From NCBI GenBank assembly GCA_019118445.1, contig DWYY01000045.1, forward strand, positions 1 to 64,000: DNA of 64,000 nt, read 5' to 3'. How positions within the stretch are numbered: the first letter of the stretch is position 1; each line of letters starts with the position of its first letter. The translations under genes and the position numbers were made by a program. This stretch comes from Candidatus Eisenbergiella merdipullorum. Lineage in GTDB: Bacteria > Bacillota > Clostridia > Lachnospirales > Lachnospiraceae. Below the pieces are notes generated by a model. The model had not been told where the DNA came from, did no database searches, and saw nothing but the letters and a program-made list of their open reading frames with translations. Below, piece by piece: positions 26,466 to 36,677 of this stretch.

Positions 26466-27317
26466 CTTTTTTTCATCCAGAAGAAGGCCGAGCCTCTCAA
26501 TCTGCCGTGCCTGCTCCTTTCCGCTCGACATCGTATAGATCCTCGTCGTGTTGATGCTCGAATGTCCCAGCAGATCGGCCAGGTGCGTGATATCTTTCTC
26601 CATCTCGTAGTAGGTGCACGCAAACAGATGCCTCAGGTTATGCGGGAAGATCTTCCCCTTCTCCACTCCCGCTTCCGCGCTGAGCTTCTTCATCTCATGC
26701 AGGATGTTGCTCCGGTCCATGGGGCGGCCGCTTCTGGTCACAAAGATGCTTCCTGTTCTGATCCCCTTCTGCACTGCGTAGCCAAGAAGGCTCTCACACA
26801 GCGCTGGCGGCAGCAACACCGTCCGTGTCTTTCCCTTCAGGCGCACCACCGCACTCCCGCGTTTTGCCGCCTCCACCGTGATGAACGGCAGCTCACTGAT
26901 CCGGATTCCTGTAGCGCAGAGGGTCTGCATCAGATAGCTCAGCCTCTTTTTTCCCAATCTTTCGGCCGCATCCACAAGGTGAAAATATTCTTCCCTGGAA
27001 AGCTCCTTCTCCTGACTGCGGAATGCCTCCCTCTGCACCCGCACCAGCTTTACCAGGCAGTCGTACCAGCCCTGTTCTTTAAAAAAACGGTTCAGGGCGG
27101 CAAGCATGGAATTCACGCTGCTGACTGCATAGCGCTCCAGAAGCCTTTCCTTATAGCCGATCACGATCGTCTTGTTCACTGCGCCCGACTTTCCCAGCCA
27201 GTGAAGAAAGGCGCGCAGGTCACGCCCGTATTTGTCTATCGTTCTTTTGCTTTTTTCTTCCTCCGCCAGCTTCTGCCGGAACTGCTCCAGCTGTGTCTCA
27301 TTCATGAAATGGTCCAT
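26457..27317 (-). CDS. Tyrosine recombinase, putative invertase of the adjacent promoter
   Basis: R-K-HxxR-H-Y set: ATGIRISEL, RLKGKTRT, HNLRHLF, LLGHSSINTTRIYT; start taken at MDHFMNETQ after GGAAGGAAGGAGAG; stop lies inside IRR. Confidence 0.9.
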   Translation of the reverse strand: MDHFMNETQLEQFRQKLAEEEKSKRTIDKYGRDLRAFLHWLGKSGAVNKTIVIGYKERLLERYAVSSVNSMLAALNRFFKEQGWYDCLVKLVRVQREAFRSQEKELSREEYFHLVDAAERLGKKRLSYLMQTLCATGIRISELPFITVEAAKRGSAVVRLKGKTRTVLLPPALCESLLGYAVQKGIRTGSIFVTRSGRPMDRSNILHEMKKLSAEAGVEKGKIFPHNLRHLFACTYYEMEKDITHLADLLGHSSINTTRIYTMSSGKEQARQIERLGLLLDEKKTA

Positions 27318-27503
27318 TCTTCCCTCTCTCCTTCCTTCCGGGTTATTGTTATTGGAATGCCCGGCTCCGCATTTTTTATACATGATCATAAAAAGTATAC
27401 AACTTTTTCCTTTCCGGACATATCAGGCATGTGAAAAAATTCATTGCCCTTTCCGCACACATGGGCTATCATGAAAGAGAAAACTTATGAAAGGGGATTT
27501 TTT

Positions 27504-28802
27504 ATGAAACTGAATTCCAGACGGACCATTTTGGTCGGACTTGCCTTTCTGTCCATCAGCGCCTTCTGGCAGCTCTATGACAGTCTGATCCCGCTGATCC
27601 TGAAAAACACCTTCCAGGTCAGCGATACCATTTCCGGCGGGATCATGGCCATTGACAACGTGCTCGCCGTCTTCATGCTTCCTGTATTCGGCAGCCTTTC
27701 CGACCGGGTGCATACCAGGATCGGACGGCGGATGCCTTTCATCCTGTGTGGGACAGCAGCAGCCGTCATTGCCATGCTTTTTCTGCCTTTCGCAGACAAC
27801 ATCGGGTCGCTCGCCTTGTTCATAACTGCGCTGCTCGTGACGCTCGTCTCCATGGGAAGCTACCGTTCCCCGGCGGTGTCACTGATGCCTGACGTGACGC
27901 CGAAACCGCTCCGTTCCAAAGCCAACGCCATCATCAACCTGATGGGAGCGGTAGGCGGCGTGGTCTCCCTGCTCCTGATCTCTGCCCTCGTTCCCAAAGA
28001 AGGAAAGCCGGATTATTTTCCCATCTTCCTCATCGTGGCGGCGGTCATGGTGGGATCCGTCCTTCTTTTATTATGGAAGATCCGGGAAAATCCCCTGCGC
28101 GCGGAGAGGGAAAAGATTGATGCCGCTCTGCAGGAGGAAGGGATAGAAGAAAAGGAAGAAGAAAAAACGGACGGCCCCAAAACCGCCCTCGATCCTGATG
28201 TGCGAAAGAGCCTGATCCTCATCCTGATCTCCGTATCCTGCTGGTTCATGGGCTATAATGCGGTGACCACCGCATTTTCCCGGTACGCGCAGATTCACTG
28301 GGGCATCCAGGGCGGAGGCTTCGCCAACTGCCTTCTGATCGCCACTGCGGCCGCCATCCTCTCCTATATCCCGGTGGGCTCCATCGCCTCCAGGGTGGGG
28401 AGAAAAAAGACGATCCTGGGCGGCGTGATCCTTCTGGCCTCCATGTTCGCGCTGGGCGCGACGGTAAAGGAATATCACGTATGGATCAACGGCCTTTTCG
28501 CCCTGGTCGGCGTGGCATGGGCTGCCATCAACGTCAATTCCTATCCCATGGTGGTTGAAATGAGCAAGGGCAGCGATATCGGGAAATTCACCGGCTTCTA
28601 CTACACCTTTTCCATGGCGGCGCAGATCGTCACCCCGATCCTGTCCGGCTTCCTTCTGGAGCATGTGGGGTATTTCATCCTGTTCCCCTATGCCGCGCTT
28701 TTCGTCATCATCGCCTTCTTCACCATGCTGTTCGTCCGGCATGGAGACAGTAAGCCCCTACCGAAAAAGAGCAGGCTGGAAGCCTTCGACGTGGAGGACT
28801 GA
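27504..28802 (+). CDS. MFS transporter (SLC45/GPH-like)
   Basis: About 12 TM helices; DNVLAVFMLPVFGSLSDRVHTRIGRRMPFI motif. Confidence 0.85.
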   Translation: MKLNSRRTILVGLAFLSISAFWQLYDSLIPLILKNTFQVSDTISGGIMAIDNVLAVFMLPVFGSLSDRVHTRIGRRMPFILCGTAAAVIAMLFLPFADNIGSLALFITALLVTLVSMGSYRSPAVSLMPDVTPKPLRSKANAIINLMGAVGGVVSLLLISALVPKEGKPDYFPIFLIVAAVMVGSVLLLLWKIRENPLRAEREKIDAALQEEGIEEKEEEKTDGPKTALDPDVRKSLILILISVSCWFMGYNAVTTAFSRYAQIHWGIQGGGFANCLLIATAAAILSYIPVGSIASRVGRKKTILGGVILLASMFALGATVKEYHVWINGLFALVGVAWAAINVNSYPMVVEMSKGSDIGKFTGFYYTFSMAAQIVTPILSGFLLEHVGYFILFPYAALFVIIAFFTMLFVRHGDSKPLPKKSRLEAFDVED

Positions 28803-28871
28803 TCGTTCCGAAAAAAAGCCGCCTGCAGACAATAGAACGGAGCTTTTCAACGCTCCGAAATGGAGATTATC

Positions 28872-29105
28872 ATGAAAGAAAAGAAAGACAAAAAAATATC
28901 CCCAAAGCAGGTCGCCGCGATGGTCTGCATCGTACTTCTTGTGGGGATGTATGTCGCCACCCTGATCGTGGCGCTCCTGGATTTTCCCGGATCGGACAGG
29001 CTCTTTCAAGCATGCCTGGTCGCCACCATCGGCCTGCCGATCCTTCTGTGGATCTATATCTGGCTTTACCAGAAGGTGAAAGAAAAAAAGGACGGACAGC
29101 AGTGA
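28872..29105 (+). CDS. Small two-TM hypothetical membrane protein
   Basis: MKEKKDKKISPKQVAAMVCIVLLVGMYVATLIVALLDFPG; ORF after an SD-like sequence. Confidence 0.6.
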   Translation: MKEKKDKKISPKQVAAMVCIVLLVGMYVATLIVALLDFPGSDRLFQACLVATIGLPILLWIYIWLYQKVKEKKDGQQ

Positions 29106-29145
29106 AGTTCCCTCCTGCCGTCCGCCTTCTGTCTGTTTTCCGCTT

Positions 29146-29748
29146 CTACTCCACCCCCAGCGCCCGCAGTTCCTCCTTCGCCTGTTCCACGTTCCGGAAC
29201 AGGATGGTATGGATCCCAAACTGCGCCGCGGCGTCCAGGTTCTTCTGAATATCGTCAAGAAAGACACATTCCTCCGGCTTCAGGCCGTATCTGTCGATCA
29301 GCAGCCGGTAGATCGCCGGGTCGGGTTTGATCACTCCGTCCCGGTAGGACAGGATGCCGCCATCCACATATTCCAGGAAATCAAGCGCGTCCGGATTGTC
29401 CTTCGCCACCTTATCGGAGAAGTTGGACAGTACCAGCACCTGATAGCCCTTTGCCTTCAGCTCCCTGATCCAGGGGATCGCGTAGTCCGCCTTCGTCAGG
29501 ATGCCGTGCAGGTTTGCAAAAATCTGCCGGATCTCCTTTTCCACGGACGGATCGTTGCGGATGAAGCCGGCGAGCATCTCCTCATCGGTGAGCTGCCCTC
29601 TGTCAAATTCATTCCAGAAGGGGCTGTCCATGGTGGCTTTTCCCACTTTTTCTTCCGTTTGGGCGTCAAATCCAAAGCTTTTCAGAAAATTTTTCCAGCC
29701 GAACACCGTCAGCACATTTCCAATATCAAAAATAATCGTATGAATCAT
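29146..29748 (-). CDS. HAD-family hydrolase (HAD-IA)
   Basis: IIFDIGNVLTVF, VLSNFSDKV, KPDPAIYRLLIDRYGLKPEECVFLDDIQKNLDAA. Confidence 0.88.
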   Translation of the reverse strand: MIHTIIFDIGNVLTVFGWKNFLKSFGFDAQTEEKVGKATMDSPFWNEFDRGQLTDEEMLAGFIRNDPSVEKEIRQIFANLHGILTKADYAIPWIRELKAKGYQVLVLSNFSDKVAKDNPDALDFLEYVDGGILSYRDGVIKPDPAIYRLLIDRYGLKPEECVFLDDIQKNLDAAAQFGIHTILFRNVEQAKEELRALGVE

Positions 29749-30652
29749 TTTCGTTCCTTTCCGGCAGATCCTTTTTCCGGATCAGCTCCAGCATCCTTTC
29801 CGCCGCTGCGGAGGGCTGCTCTCCGTCCGCAGTCACCACGCAGAAATGGCGTTTGGGGATCATCTTGTTGAAACGCAGCTCAAACAGTGTCCCTTCCTCC
29901 AGCTCTTTTCCGGCAAAATCCCGCACCACGTTCCCGACGCCCAGGGAGCGGAGCGCGAACTGGACGATCATGTCGCTGGTGGCGAGCTCAAATTCCGGCG
30001 TCACCTGTACCCTGTTTTCTTCCAGGAAGCGGTCCATGCAGCTCCGGGTGCTGGTGTTTTTCTCCAGCAGGATGAGCGGCAGCTTCTCCAGTTCCTTCAG
30101 GTCCAGCATTCTGTTTTTATACTGGATGAAACGCCTTCCCGCCACAAAAATATCCTCGATCTGCCGCACTTCTTCCGCCTGCAGCCCTTCACCGTCAAAG
30201 GGCGTGCTCACCACGCCGAAGTCGATCTTTCCGCTTCTGAGGGAGGCGAGGGTTTCCGGTGTGGGCGCGTTGCTCACCACGATGCGGATCCGGGGGCAAA
30301 GCTCATGGAAGCGTTCCAGATAGGGCAGAAGGAAAAAGCGGAGCGTCATGTCAGACGCTCCGATGTGGATCTCTCCCAGTTCCAGATTCATCATCTGCTT
30401 CAGTTTTCTCTCTCCCAGCTCGATCTGTTCGTAGCCCTTTTCCACATAGGCATATAAAAGCTCCCCTTCCTTCGTGAGCTTCACGCCCCTGGCGCTGCGC
30501 ACGAACAGCTTCGCGCCCACAGCCGTCTCCAGAAGCCGGATGGACTGGCTCACCGCAGGCTGGCTGATGGAAAGCTCCTTTGCCGCAAGGGTGAGGGAGC
30601 CGCAGCGCGCCACGTGGCAGAACACCTTGTAATATTCCAGATTCTGAACCAT
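29726..30652 (-). CDS. LysR-family transcriptional regulator
   Basis: N-terminal HTH LEYYKVFCHVARCGSLTLAAKELSISQPAVSQSIRLLE. Confidence 0.92.
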   Translation of the reverse strand: MVQNLEYYKVFCHVARCGSLTLAAKELSISQPAVSQSIRLLETAVGAKLFVRSARGVKLTKEGELLYAYVEKGYEQIELGERKLKQMMNLELGEIHIGASDMTLRFFLLPYLERFHELCPRIRIVVSNAPTPETLASLRSGKIDFGVVSTPFDGEGLQAEEVRQIEDIFVAGRRFIQYKNRMLDLKELEKLPLILLEKNTSTRSCMDRFLEENRVQVTPEFELATSDMIVQFALRSLGVGNVVRDFAGKELEEGTLFELRFNKMIPKRHFCVVTADGEQPSAAAERMLELIRKKDLPERNENDSYDYF

Positions 30653-30697
30653 GTTTTCCTCCCTGCCGGAGCGCCGCAGAGCGGCTCCGGGATATCC

Positions 30698-31990
30698 TTA
30701 CTTCTTCAGCGGGCTTTCCCGGTAGATGATATCGTTCCTGCCGGGGCCGTTGCTGATCATGGTGATGGGATAGCCGATGTGCTGCTCCACGAACTCCACG
30801 TACTTCCGGCAGTTCTCCGGGAGGTCTTCATAGTTTTTTATCCCGCGGATCTCGCATTTCCAGCCGGGCAGCTTTTCCAGGACGGGTTTTGCCTTCTCCA
30901 GCTTCCAGGTGACCGGGAACTGATCCGTCACCTCCCCGTCAATCTCATATCCCACGCAGACCGGGATCTCATCCAGATAGCCAAGCACATCCAGCACCGT
31001 AAAGGCGACGTCCGTGGTCCCCTGCAGGCGGCAGCCGTATTTGGAGGCCACACAGTCAAACCAGCCCATCCGGCGCGGGCGTCCCGTGGTCGCACCGTAC
31101 TCTCCGCCGTCTCCGCCGCGATGTCTCAGCTCATCCGCTTCTTCACCGAAGATCTCGGACACGAACGCCCCTGCTCCCACTGCGGAGGAATATGCCTTGC
31201 AGACGGTCACCACCTGTCTGATCTCATAGGGCGGGATCCCCGCTCCCACCGCGCCGTAAGCCGCCAGCGTGGAAGAAGAAGTCACCATGGGATAAATGCC
31301 GTGGTCCGGATCCTTCAGGGTGCCGAGCTGGCCCTCCAGCAGGATGTTCTTTCCTTCCTTCAGCGCCTCATCCAGGAAACGGGAGGTATCACACACATAG
31401 GGAGCGATCATTTCCTTATATTCCATCATCGTTTTGTACAGCTCATCCACATCAAGCAGCGGCTTGTGGTACAGATGCTCCAGCAGCACGTTTTTGGTCA
31501 CGCATACGCTTTTCAGCTTATCCATGAGCCCTTCCTCGTCGAACAGCTCGCAGACCTGAAAACCGATCTTGGCATATTTATCCGAATAAAACGGCGCGAT
31601 CCCGGATTTCGTGGAACCGAAGGATTTTCCGCCCAGCCGCTCCTCCTCGTACTGGTCGAACAGGATGTGATAGGGCATCACCACCTGTGCCCGGTCGGAC
31701 ACCAGGATCTTAGGCATGGGAACGCCCCGGTCCGTAAGAGATTTGATCTCATTGATCAGGATCGGGATATTGAGCGCGACGCCGTTTCCGATGATGCTGG
31801 TGGTATGTCCGTAAAAAACGCCGGACGGAAGGGTATGCAGCGCGAACTTTCCGTAATCGTTCACGATCGTGTGTCCCGCGTTCGCTCCGCCCTGAAAACG
31901 GATGACGATATCGGCTTCCCGGGCAAGCATATCCGTGATCTTGCCTTTTCCCTCATCTCCCCAGTTTGCTCCAACAACCGCTTTAACCAT
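30698..31990 (-). CDS. purA: Adenylosuccinate synthetase
   Basis: VVGANWGDEGKGKITDMLA, FQGGANAGHT, TTGRPRRMGWFD. Confidence 0.96.
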   Translation of the reverse strand: MVKAVVGANWGDEGKGKITDMLAREADIVIRFQGGANAGHTIVNDYGKFALHTLPSGVFYGHTTSIIGNGVALNIPILINEIKSLTDRGVPMPKILVSDRAQVVMPYHILFDQYEEERLGGKSFGSTKSGIAPFYSDKYAKIGFQVCELFDEEGLMDKLKSVCVTKNVLLEHLYHKPLLDVDELYKTMMEYKEMIAPYVCDTSRFLDEALKEGKNILLEGQLGTLKDPDHGIYPMVTSSSTLAAYGAVGAGIPPYEIRQVVTVCKAYSSAVGAGAFVSEIFGEEADELRHRGGDGGEYGATTGRPRRMGWFDCVASKYGCRLQGTTDVAFTVLDVLGYLDEIPVCVGYEIDGEVTDQFPVTWKLEKAKPVLEKLPGWKCEIRGIKNYEDLPENCRKYVEFVEQHIGYPITMISNGPGRNDIIYRESPLKK

Positions 31991-32028
31991 TTCTTCCTCT
32001 TTTCCTGCCGCGCCAGCGGCATTTCAAA

Positions 32029-32064
32029 ACCTTAAAAAAGCGGGTTTCTTATGTAAAAAACCCG
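32029..32064 (-). terminator. Terminator-like hairpin upstream of purA
   Basis: Minus strand AAAGCGGGTTT...AAACCCGCTTTTTTAAGG. Confidence 0.75.
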
Positions 32065-32170
32065 CTTTCCCTGTCTTTTACTTTATGATTATACACTATA
32101 TCATATCATAAGTAAAATCAATATTTATTATGTTAAAAATAAGCAAAAGTTATAGTGCTGGACTCTCACG

Positions 32171-32488
32171 TCAACATATCAGCCATTCATATCCCTTCCT
32201 GCAGTCGAGAATGTAATCCACATAAACTGTGTCGTCGCGGATCTGATAAAGAATCAGATACCATTTTTCCACAAACATTTTGTGATATTTATTTGGAGGC
32301 ATACAGGGTTCATTGAAAAAAGGGTAACGCAGGGGCGTCTGCGAAAGAGAACGCAGGGCAGACATGATCTGCTTCTTTTTGGCCGCCGCTGCCTCTCTGT
32401 TCACCTGGGCCATAAACCGGATATGCGTCCCCAGCCTCCTTTTGGCTCTGTCTGAGACGATCACCTGGTATCTTTGTTCTTCTTCCAT
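32171..32488 (-). CDS. RelE/ParE-family toxin
   Basis: YQVIVSDRAKRRLGTHIRFMAQVNREAA...WYLILYQIRDDTVYVDYILDCRKGYEWL. Confidence 0.85.
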   Translation of the reverse strand: MEEEQRYQVIVSDRAKRRLGTHIRFMAQVNREAAAAKKKQIMSALRSLSQTPLRYPFFNEPCMPPNKYHKMFVEKWYLILYQIRDDTVYVDYILDCRKGYEWLIC

Positions 32489-32491
32489 ATT

Positions 32492-32758
32492 TTATCCCTC
32501 TGTGATCATCTCATCCAGATACCGGTCCAGTTCATCCAGGGTACAGCCCTTTCTTCCTGCAAGCCTTTCTTCTTCCACTGCCAAAAGTTCCTCACGGAGT
32601 CTGAGCATCTGCTCCCTGCGGTTATAGGTTTCAATATCCATCACCACAAGATCGCCTTCTCCGTTTTTGGTAAGAAATACAGGTTCTGCAGTTTTCCGGC
32701 ACATTTCGGCAATCTCATTGTAGTTCTGGCGGATTGCCGCTGACGGACGGATATTCAT
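32492..32758 (-). CDS. Phd/YefM (RelB-like) antitoxin
   Basis: IRPSAAIRQNYNEIAEMCRKTAEPVFLTKNGEGDLVVMDIETYNRRE; immediately upstream of toxin. Confidence 0.88.
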   Translation of the reverse strand: MNIRPSAAIRQNYNEIAEMCRKTAEPVFLTKNGEGDLVVMDIETYNRREQMLRLREELLAVEEERLAGRKGCTLDELDRYLDEMITEG

Positions 32759-32831
32759 AACGCGTCAGCTCCTTTCTTATAGACATATTCTAATCTTATT
32801 ATAGATAAATTATGCCATAAAATCAATCTTT

Positions 32832-34268
32832 TTAAACATTGATCTCCGCCTTCACGCCGAGAAGCTCTTTATTTTCCTCCAGCACCGGTCCGATCACGTC
32901 CTTCAGGAAGCGTTCCACCTGCCGGGGGGCGCAGCCCACATAACGGGCAGGGTCCATGGTCGCCTCAAGTTCCTCCTCCGAGGTCATGAACATGGGCTCC
33001 TGTGCGATCAGGGAGAGCAGGTTGTTGTCCAGGCCCTCTTCCTTGACGCGTTTTCCGGCTTCCATGGAAAGCTCGCGGATCCGCTCATGCAGCTCCTGGC
33101 GGTCTCCGCCCTTTTTCACCGCATCCATCATGATGTTCTCCGTCGCCATGAATGGCAGCTCGCTCATCAGATGTTTTCTGATCACCTTGGGGTAGACCAC
33201 CAGGCCGTCCACCACGTTCAGGCACAGATCCAGGATGCCGTCTATCGCGAGGAAGCCCTCCGGGATGCTCAGACGCTTGTTGGCGGAATCGTCCAGCGTG
33301 CGTTCAAACCACTGGGTCGCGGAGGTGATCGCCGGATTGAGGGCGTCCGTGATCACATAGCGGGACAGAGATGCGATCCGCTCACTGCGCATGGGATTTC
33401 TCTTATATGCCATGGCGGAGGAACCGATCTGGCTCTTTTCAAAAGGCTCCTCCACCTCCTTCAGATGCTGCAGCAGGCGGATATCATTTGACATCTTAGT
33501 AGCGCTGGCCGCGATGCCTGCAAGCACGTTCAATACTCTGGTGTCCACCTTGCGGGAATAGGTCTGGCCGGATACCGGGTAGCAGGAAGAAAAGCCCATC
33601 TTCTCCGCGATCATGGGGTCCAGCGCGTTCACCTTATCCATGTCCCCGTCAAACAGCTCGAGAAAAGAAGCCTGGGTGCCGGTGGTCCCCTTGGAGCCGA
33701 GCAGCTTCATGGTGGAGATCACATAGTCCAGATCCTCCAGATCCATATAAAACTCCTGCATCCACAGCGTGGCACGCTTTCCCACTGTAGTGGGCTGGGC
33801 GGGCTGGAAGTGGGTGAAGGCAAGCGTGGGGAGGTCCTTATAGCGGTCCGCGAAGGAGGAAAGCTCGGAAAGCACGTTCACCAGCTTCTTTTTCACCAGC
33901 TTCAGCGCCTCCGTCATGATGATGAGATCTGTATTGTCGCCCACGTAACAGGAGGTGGCTCCCAGATGAATGATGCCCTTCGCTTTGGGGCACTGCACGC
34001 CATAGGCGTAGACATGGCTCATCACATCGTGGCGCACTTCCTTTTCCCGGGCTTTCGCCACATCATAGTTGATGTCATCCGCATGGGCCTTCATTTCTTC
34101 GATCTGCTCGTCCGTGATGGGAAGCCCCAGCTCCTTCTCCGTCTCCGCCAGCGCGATCCACAGCCTTCTCCAGGTGCGGAATTTCTTGTCAGGTGAAAAA
34201 AGATACTGCATTTCCTTACTCGCATACCGCTCCGAAAGCGGGCTCACATATCTGTCTGTATTGCTCAT
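32832..34268 (-). CDS. purB: Adenylosuccinate lyase
   Basis: GSSAMAYKRNPMRSERI signature; 478 aa. Confidence 0.95.
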   Translation of the reverse strand: MSNTDRYVSPLSERYASKEMQYLFSPDKKFRTWRRLWIALAETEKELGLPITDEQIEEMKAHADDINYDVAKAREKEVRHDVMSHVYAYGVQCPKAKGIIHLGATSCYVGDNTDLIIMTEALKLVKKKLVNVLSELSSFADRYKDLPTLAFTHFQPAQPTTVGKRATLWMQEFYMDLEDLDYVISTMKLLGSKGTTGTQASFLELFDGDMDKVNALDPMIAEKMGFSSCYPVSGQTYSRKVDTRVLNVLAGIAASATKMSNDIRLLQHLKEVEEPFEKSQIGSSAMAYKRNPMRSERIASLSRYVITDALNPAITSATQWFERTLDDSANKRLSIPEGFLAIDGILDLCLNVVDGLVVYPKVIRKHLMSELPFMATENIMMDAVKKGGDRQELHERIRELSMEAGKRVKEEGLDNNLLSLIAQEPMFMTSEEELEATMDPARYVGCAPRQVERFLKDVIGPVLEENKELLGVKAEINV

Positions 34269-34314
34269 GATCTTTCCTTTCCCATATCATGGCGCCGCCA
34301 TCGGCGCGGTCTTT

Positions 34315-35763
34315 TTATTGGTCAAATTCTCCGCGGATATCCTCCTTAGGCGGATCGACGGGATATTTCCCAGTGAAGCACCCCTTACAGATTCCCAGGC
34401 CTCCAGCCATCTCCTCAAGCCGTTCGGTACGCAGATAAGCCAGGGAATCCGCCCCGATGACCGCACGGATTTCCTCAATGCTCCGGTTGTAAGCAATGAG
34501 CTGCTCTCTGGCGGGCACATCCGTGCCGAAATAGCAGGGCCACAGAAACGGAGGAGAGCTGACGCGCATGTGGACCTCTTTGGCTCCTGCATCCCGCAGC
34601 ATGCGCACGATCCGGTCCGATGTAGTTCCCCGCACGATAGAATCGTCGATCATGATGACCCGCTTGCCGCAGACCGCTTCCCGCAGCACATTTAGTTTGA
34701 CCTGGACGCTGTTTTCCCGGTTCTTCTGTCCGGGCTTGATGAAAGTCCTTCCGATATAGGCGTTCTTGACAAAGGCGGTCCCGTATGGGATTCCCGACTG
34801 CATGGCATAACCCATCGCCGCACAGTTCCCGGATTCCGGCACGCCCACCACCAGGTCCGCGTCCACCGGAGAATCCATAGCAAGGAACCGGCCTGCCTGG
34901 ATCCGGGCCTGATAAACGCTCACGCCGTCAAAATAACTGTCCGGACGCGCAAAATAGATGTATTCAAACACGCATCTGGCATGATCCTTTTCCGGAAGGC
35001 ACAGGCTGGTATCGGATACGATCCCCTTCTCCGGCGTGATCGTCACCACCTCTCCCGGCAGCACGTCCCGCACATACTGCGCGCCCACCGTGTCCAGGGC
35101 GCAGGTTTCCGACGCCAGGATATACGCGTTGTCCCTCTTTCCGATGCAGAGAGGGCGGAAGCCGTAAGGGTCCCTCGCCCCGATCAGCTTTCTGGGAGAC
35201 ATGATGACCAGGGAATAGGCGCCCTGAATCTTCTTCATGGCGCGGCTGACCGCCGCCTCCACGGAACCGCAGTTCAGCCGCTCCCTGGCGATATGGTAGG
35301 CGATCACCTCGGAGTCGATGGTGGTCTGGAAGATCGCTCCCGTATACTCCAGCTCCCTGCGAAGCTCCGGCGCGTTCACCAGGTTTCCGTTGTGCGCCAG
35401 CGCCAGCGTCCCCTTCACATAGTTTAAGACGAGCGGCTGGGCGTTTTCCCTGGTGCTGCTGCCCGCTGTGGAATACCGCACATGGCCGACGCCGATATCC
35501 CCTTTCAGCTTTTCCAGATTTTCCTTATGAAAAGCCTCGTTGACAAGTCCCATCTCCCGCAAGGAGGCTACCTTTCCCTTAGGCCCCGCGGTGTCGCTCA
35601 CCGCGATGCCGCAGCTTTCCTGCCCTCTGTGCTGCAGGGCGAGCAGGCCGTAATAGATCGTCCCTGCCACATCCGCGCCGCCGAAATCATATATTCCAAA
35701 GACGCCGCATTCTTCCCTCAGTCTGTCTTCGTCCCTCTCCAGATAAATATTATTTTCCGTCAT
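34315..35763 (-). CDS. purF: Amidophosphoribosyltransferase
   Basis: ECGVFGIYDFGG, GHVRYSTAGSS, VIMIDDSIVRGTTSDRIVRMLRDAGAKEVHMRVSSPP. Confidence 0.95.
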   Translation of the reverse strand: MTENNIYLERDEDRLREECGVFGIYDFGGADVAGTIYYGLLALQHRGQESCGIAVSDTAGPKGKVASLREMGLVNEAFHKENLEKLKGDIGVGHVRYSTAGSSTRENAQPLVLNYVKGTLALAHNGNLVNAPELRRELEYTGAIFQTTIDSEVIAYHIARERLNCGSVEAAVSRAMKKIQGAYSLVIMSPRKLIGARDPYGFRPLCIGKRDNAYILASETCALDTVGAQYVRDVLPGEVVTITPEKGIVSDTSLCLPEKDHARCVFEYIYFARPDSYFDGVSVYQARIQAGRFLAMDSPVDADLVVGVPESGNCAAMGYAMQSGIPYGTAFVKNAYIGRTFIKPGQKNRENSVQVKLNVLREAVCGKRVIMIDDSIVRGTTSDRIVRMLRDAGAKEVHMRVSSPPFLWPCYFGTDVPAREQLIAYNRSIEEIRAVIGADSLAYLRTERLEEMAGGLGICKGCFTGKYPVDPPKEDIRGEFDQ

Positions 35764-35840
35764 CGCTTTTCTCTTTCTATTGCCGCATGCCGCCCGCTGT
35801 TTTGCGTCGTCTTCTTCTGCCGTCTTCTTCCACGTACAAA

Positions 35841-35863
35841 CCGCCGCGGGATTCCCGCGGCGG
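35841..35863. repeat. Perfect 10-bp inverted repeat/hairpin between purC and purF
   Basis: CCGCCGCGGG-ATT-CCCGCGGCGG. Confidence 0.9.
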
Positions 35864-35972
35864 TCATTTCTATCATGAACCGAAAAGGCCCCTTTTCATA
35901 CGGCATCCGTCATCATGCCGGGCAGCCACGCAGGCTGGATATACAGTTTGATCGGGCTGCTTTGCCTTTTTC

Positions 35973-36677
35973 TTACAGGCCGAGTCTGTGAAACACTTCA
36001 TTATAGGCCTCTTCCACATTGCCGAGATCACGGCGGAAGCGGTCTTTGTCCAGCTTCTCATTGGTATGCACATCCCACAGACGGCAGGTATCCGGGCTGA
36101 TCTCATCTGCCAGGATGATCTGTCCATGGTAGCGGCCAAACTCGATCTTGAAGTCAATGAGTTTGATATCTGCCTGAAGGAAATATGCCTTCAGCACATC
36201 GTTCACCTTGAACGCATACTTTTTGATCGTATCGATCTCATCCCAGGTGGCAAGCTTCATGGCAACCGCAAAATAGGAATTGATCAGCGGATCGCCCAAC
36301 TCGTCGTTTTTATAGCTGAACTCGATCGTAGGCTCGTCGAAGGGCGTTCCCTCCGGCACTCCCAGTCTCTTGGAAAAGCTTCCCGCAGCTACGTTCCGGA
36401 TGATGACCTCGAGCGGCACGATGTCCACCTTCTTCACGGCCGTCTCCCGGTCTGAAAGCTCTTTGATGAAATGGGTAGGAACCCCTTCTTTTTCCAGAAG
36501 CTGATCCACACGGTTGCTCATCTTATTGTTGATGACGCCCTTCCCGACGATGGTTCCCCTTTTCTCTCCGTTGAACGCCGTCGCATCGTCCTTATAATCC
36601 ACGATCAGCACGTCGGGATCATCCGTCTTGAATACCTTCTTTGCCTTGCCTTCGTAGAGCTGTTCCAGTTTTTCCAT
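35973..36677 (-). CDS. purC: Phosphoribosylaminoimidazole-succinocarboxamide synthase
   Basis: [61 protein letters not shown]. Confidence 0.95.
   Translation of the reverse strand: MEKLEQLYEGKAKKVFKTDDPDVLIVDYKDDATAFNGEKRGTIVGKGVINNKMSNRVDQLLEKEGVPTHFIKELSDRETAVKKVDIVPLEVIIRNVAAGSFSKRLGVPEGTPFDEPTIEFSYKNDELGDPLINSYFAVAMKLATWDEIDTIKKYAFKVNDVLKAYFLQADIKLIDFKIEFGRYHGQIILADEISPDTCRLWDVHTNEKLDKDRFRRDLGNVEEAYNEVFHRLGL

Noticed and set aside
26249-26623. 124-aa minus-strand ORF spanning the inversion site
   Set aside because: Out of frame with the recombinase over most of its length and crosses IRR; no domain evidence.
26457-27317. Recombinase as integrase of a prophage or ICE
   Set aside because: No tRNA/att site, structural, replication or transfer genes nearby; the flanking 24-bp inverted repeats and promoter fit a local invertase better.
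32040-32170. Purine riboswitch upstream of purA
   Set aside because: No conserved guanine/adenine aptamer blocks seen; only a terminator hairpin and promoter-like sequence.
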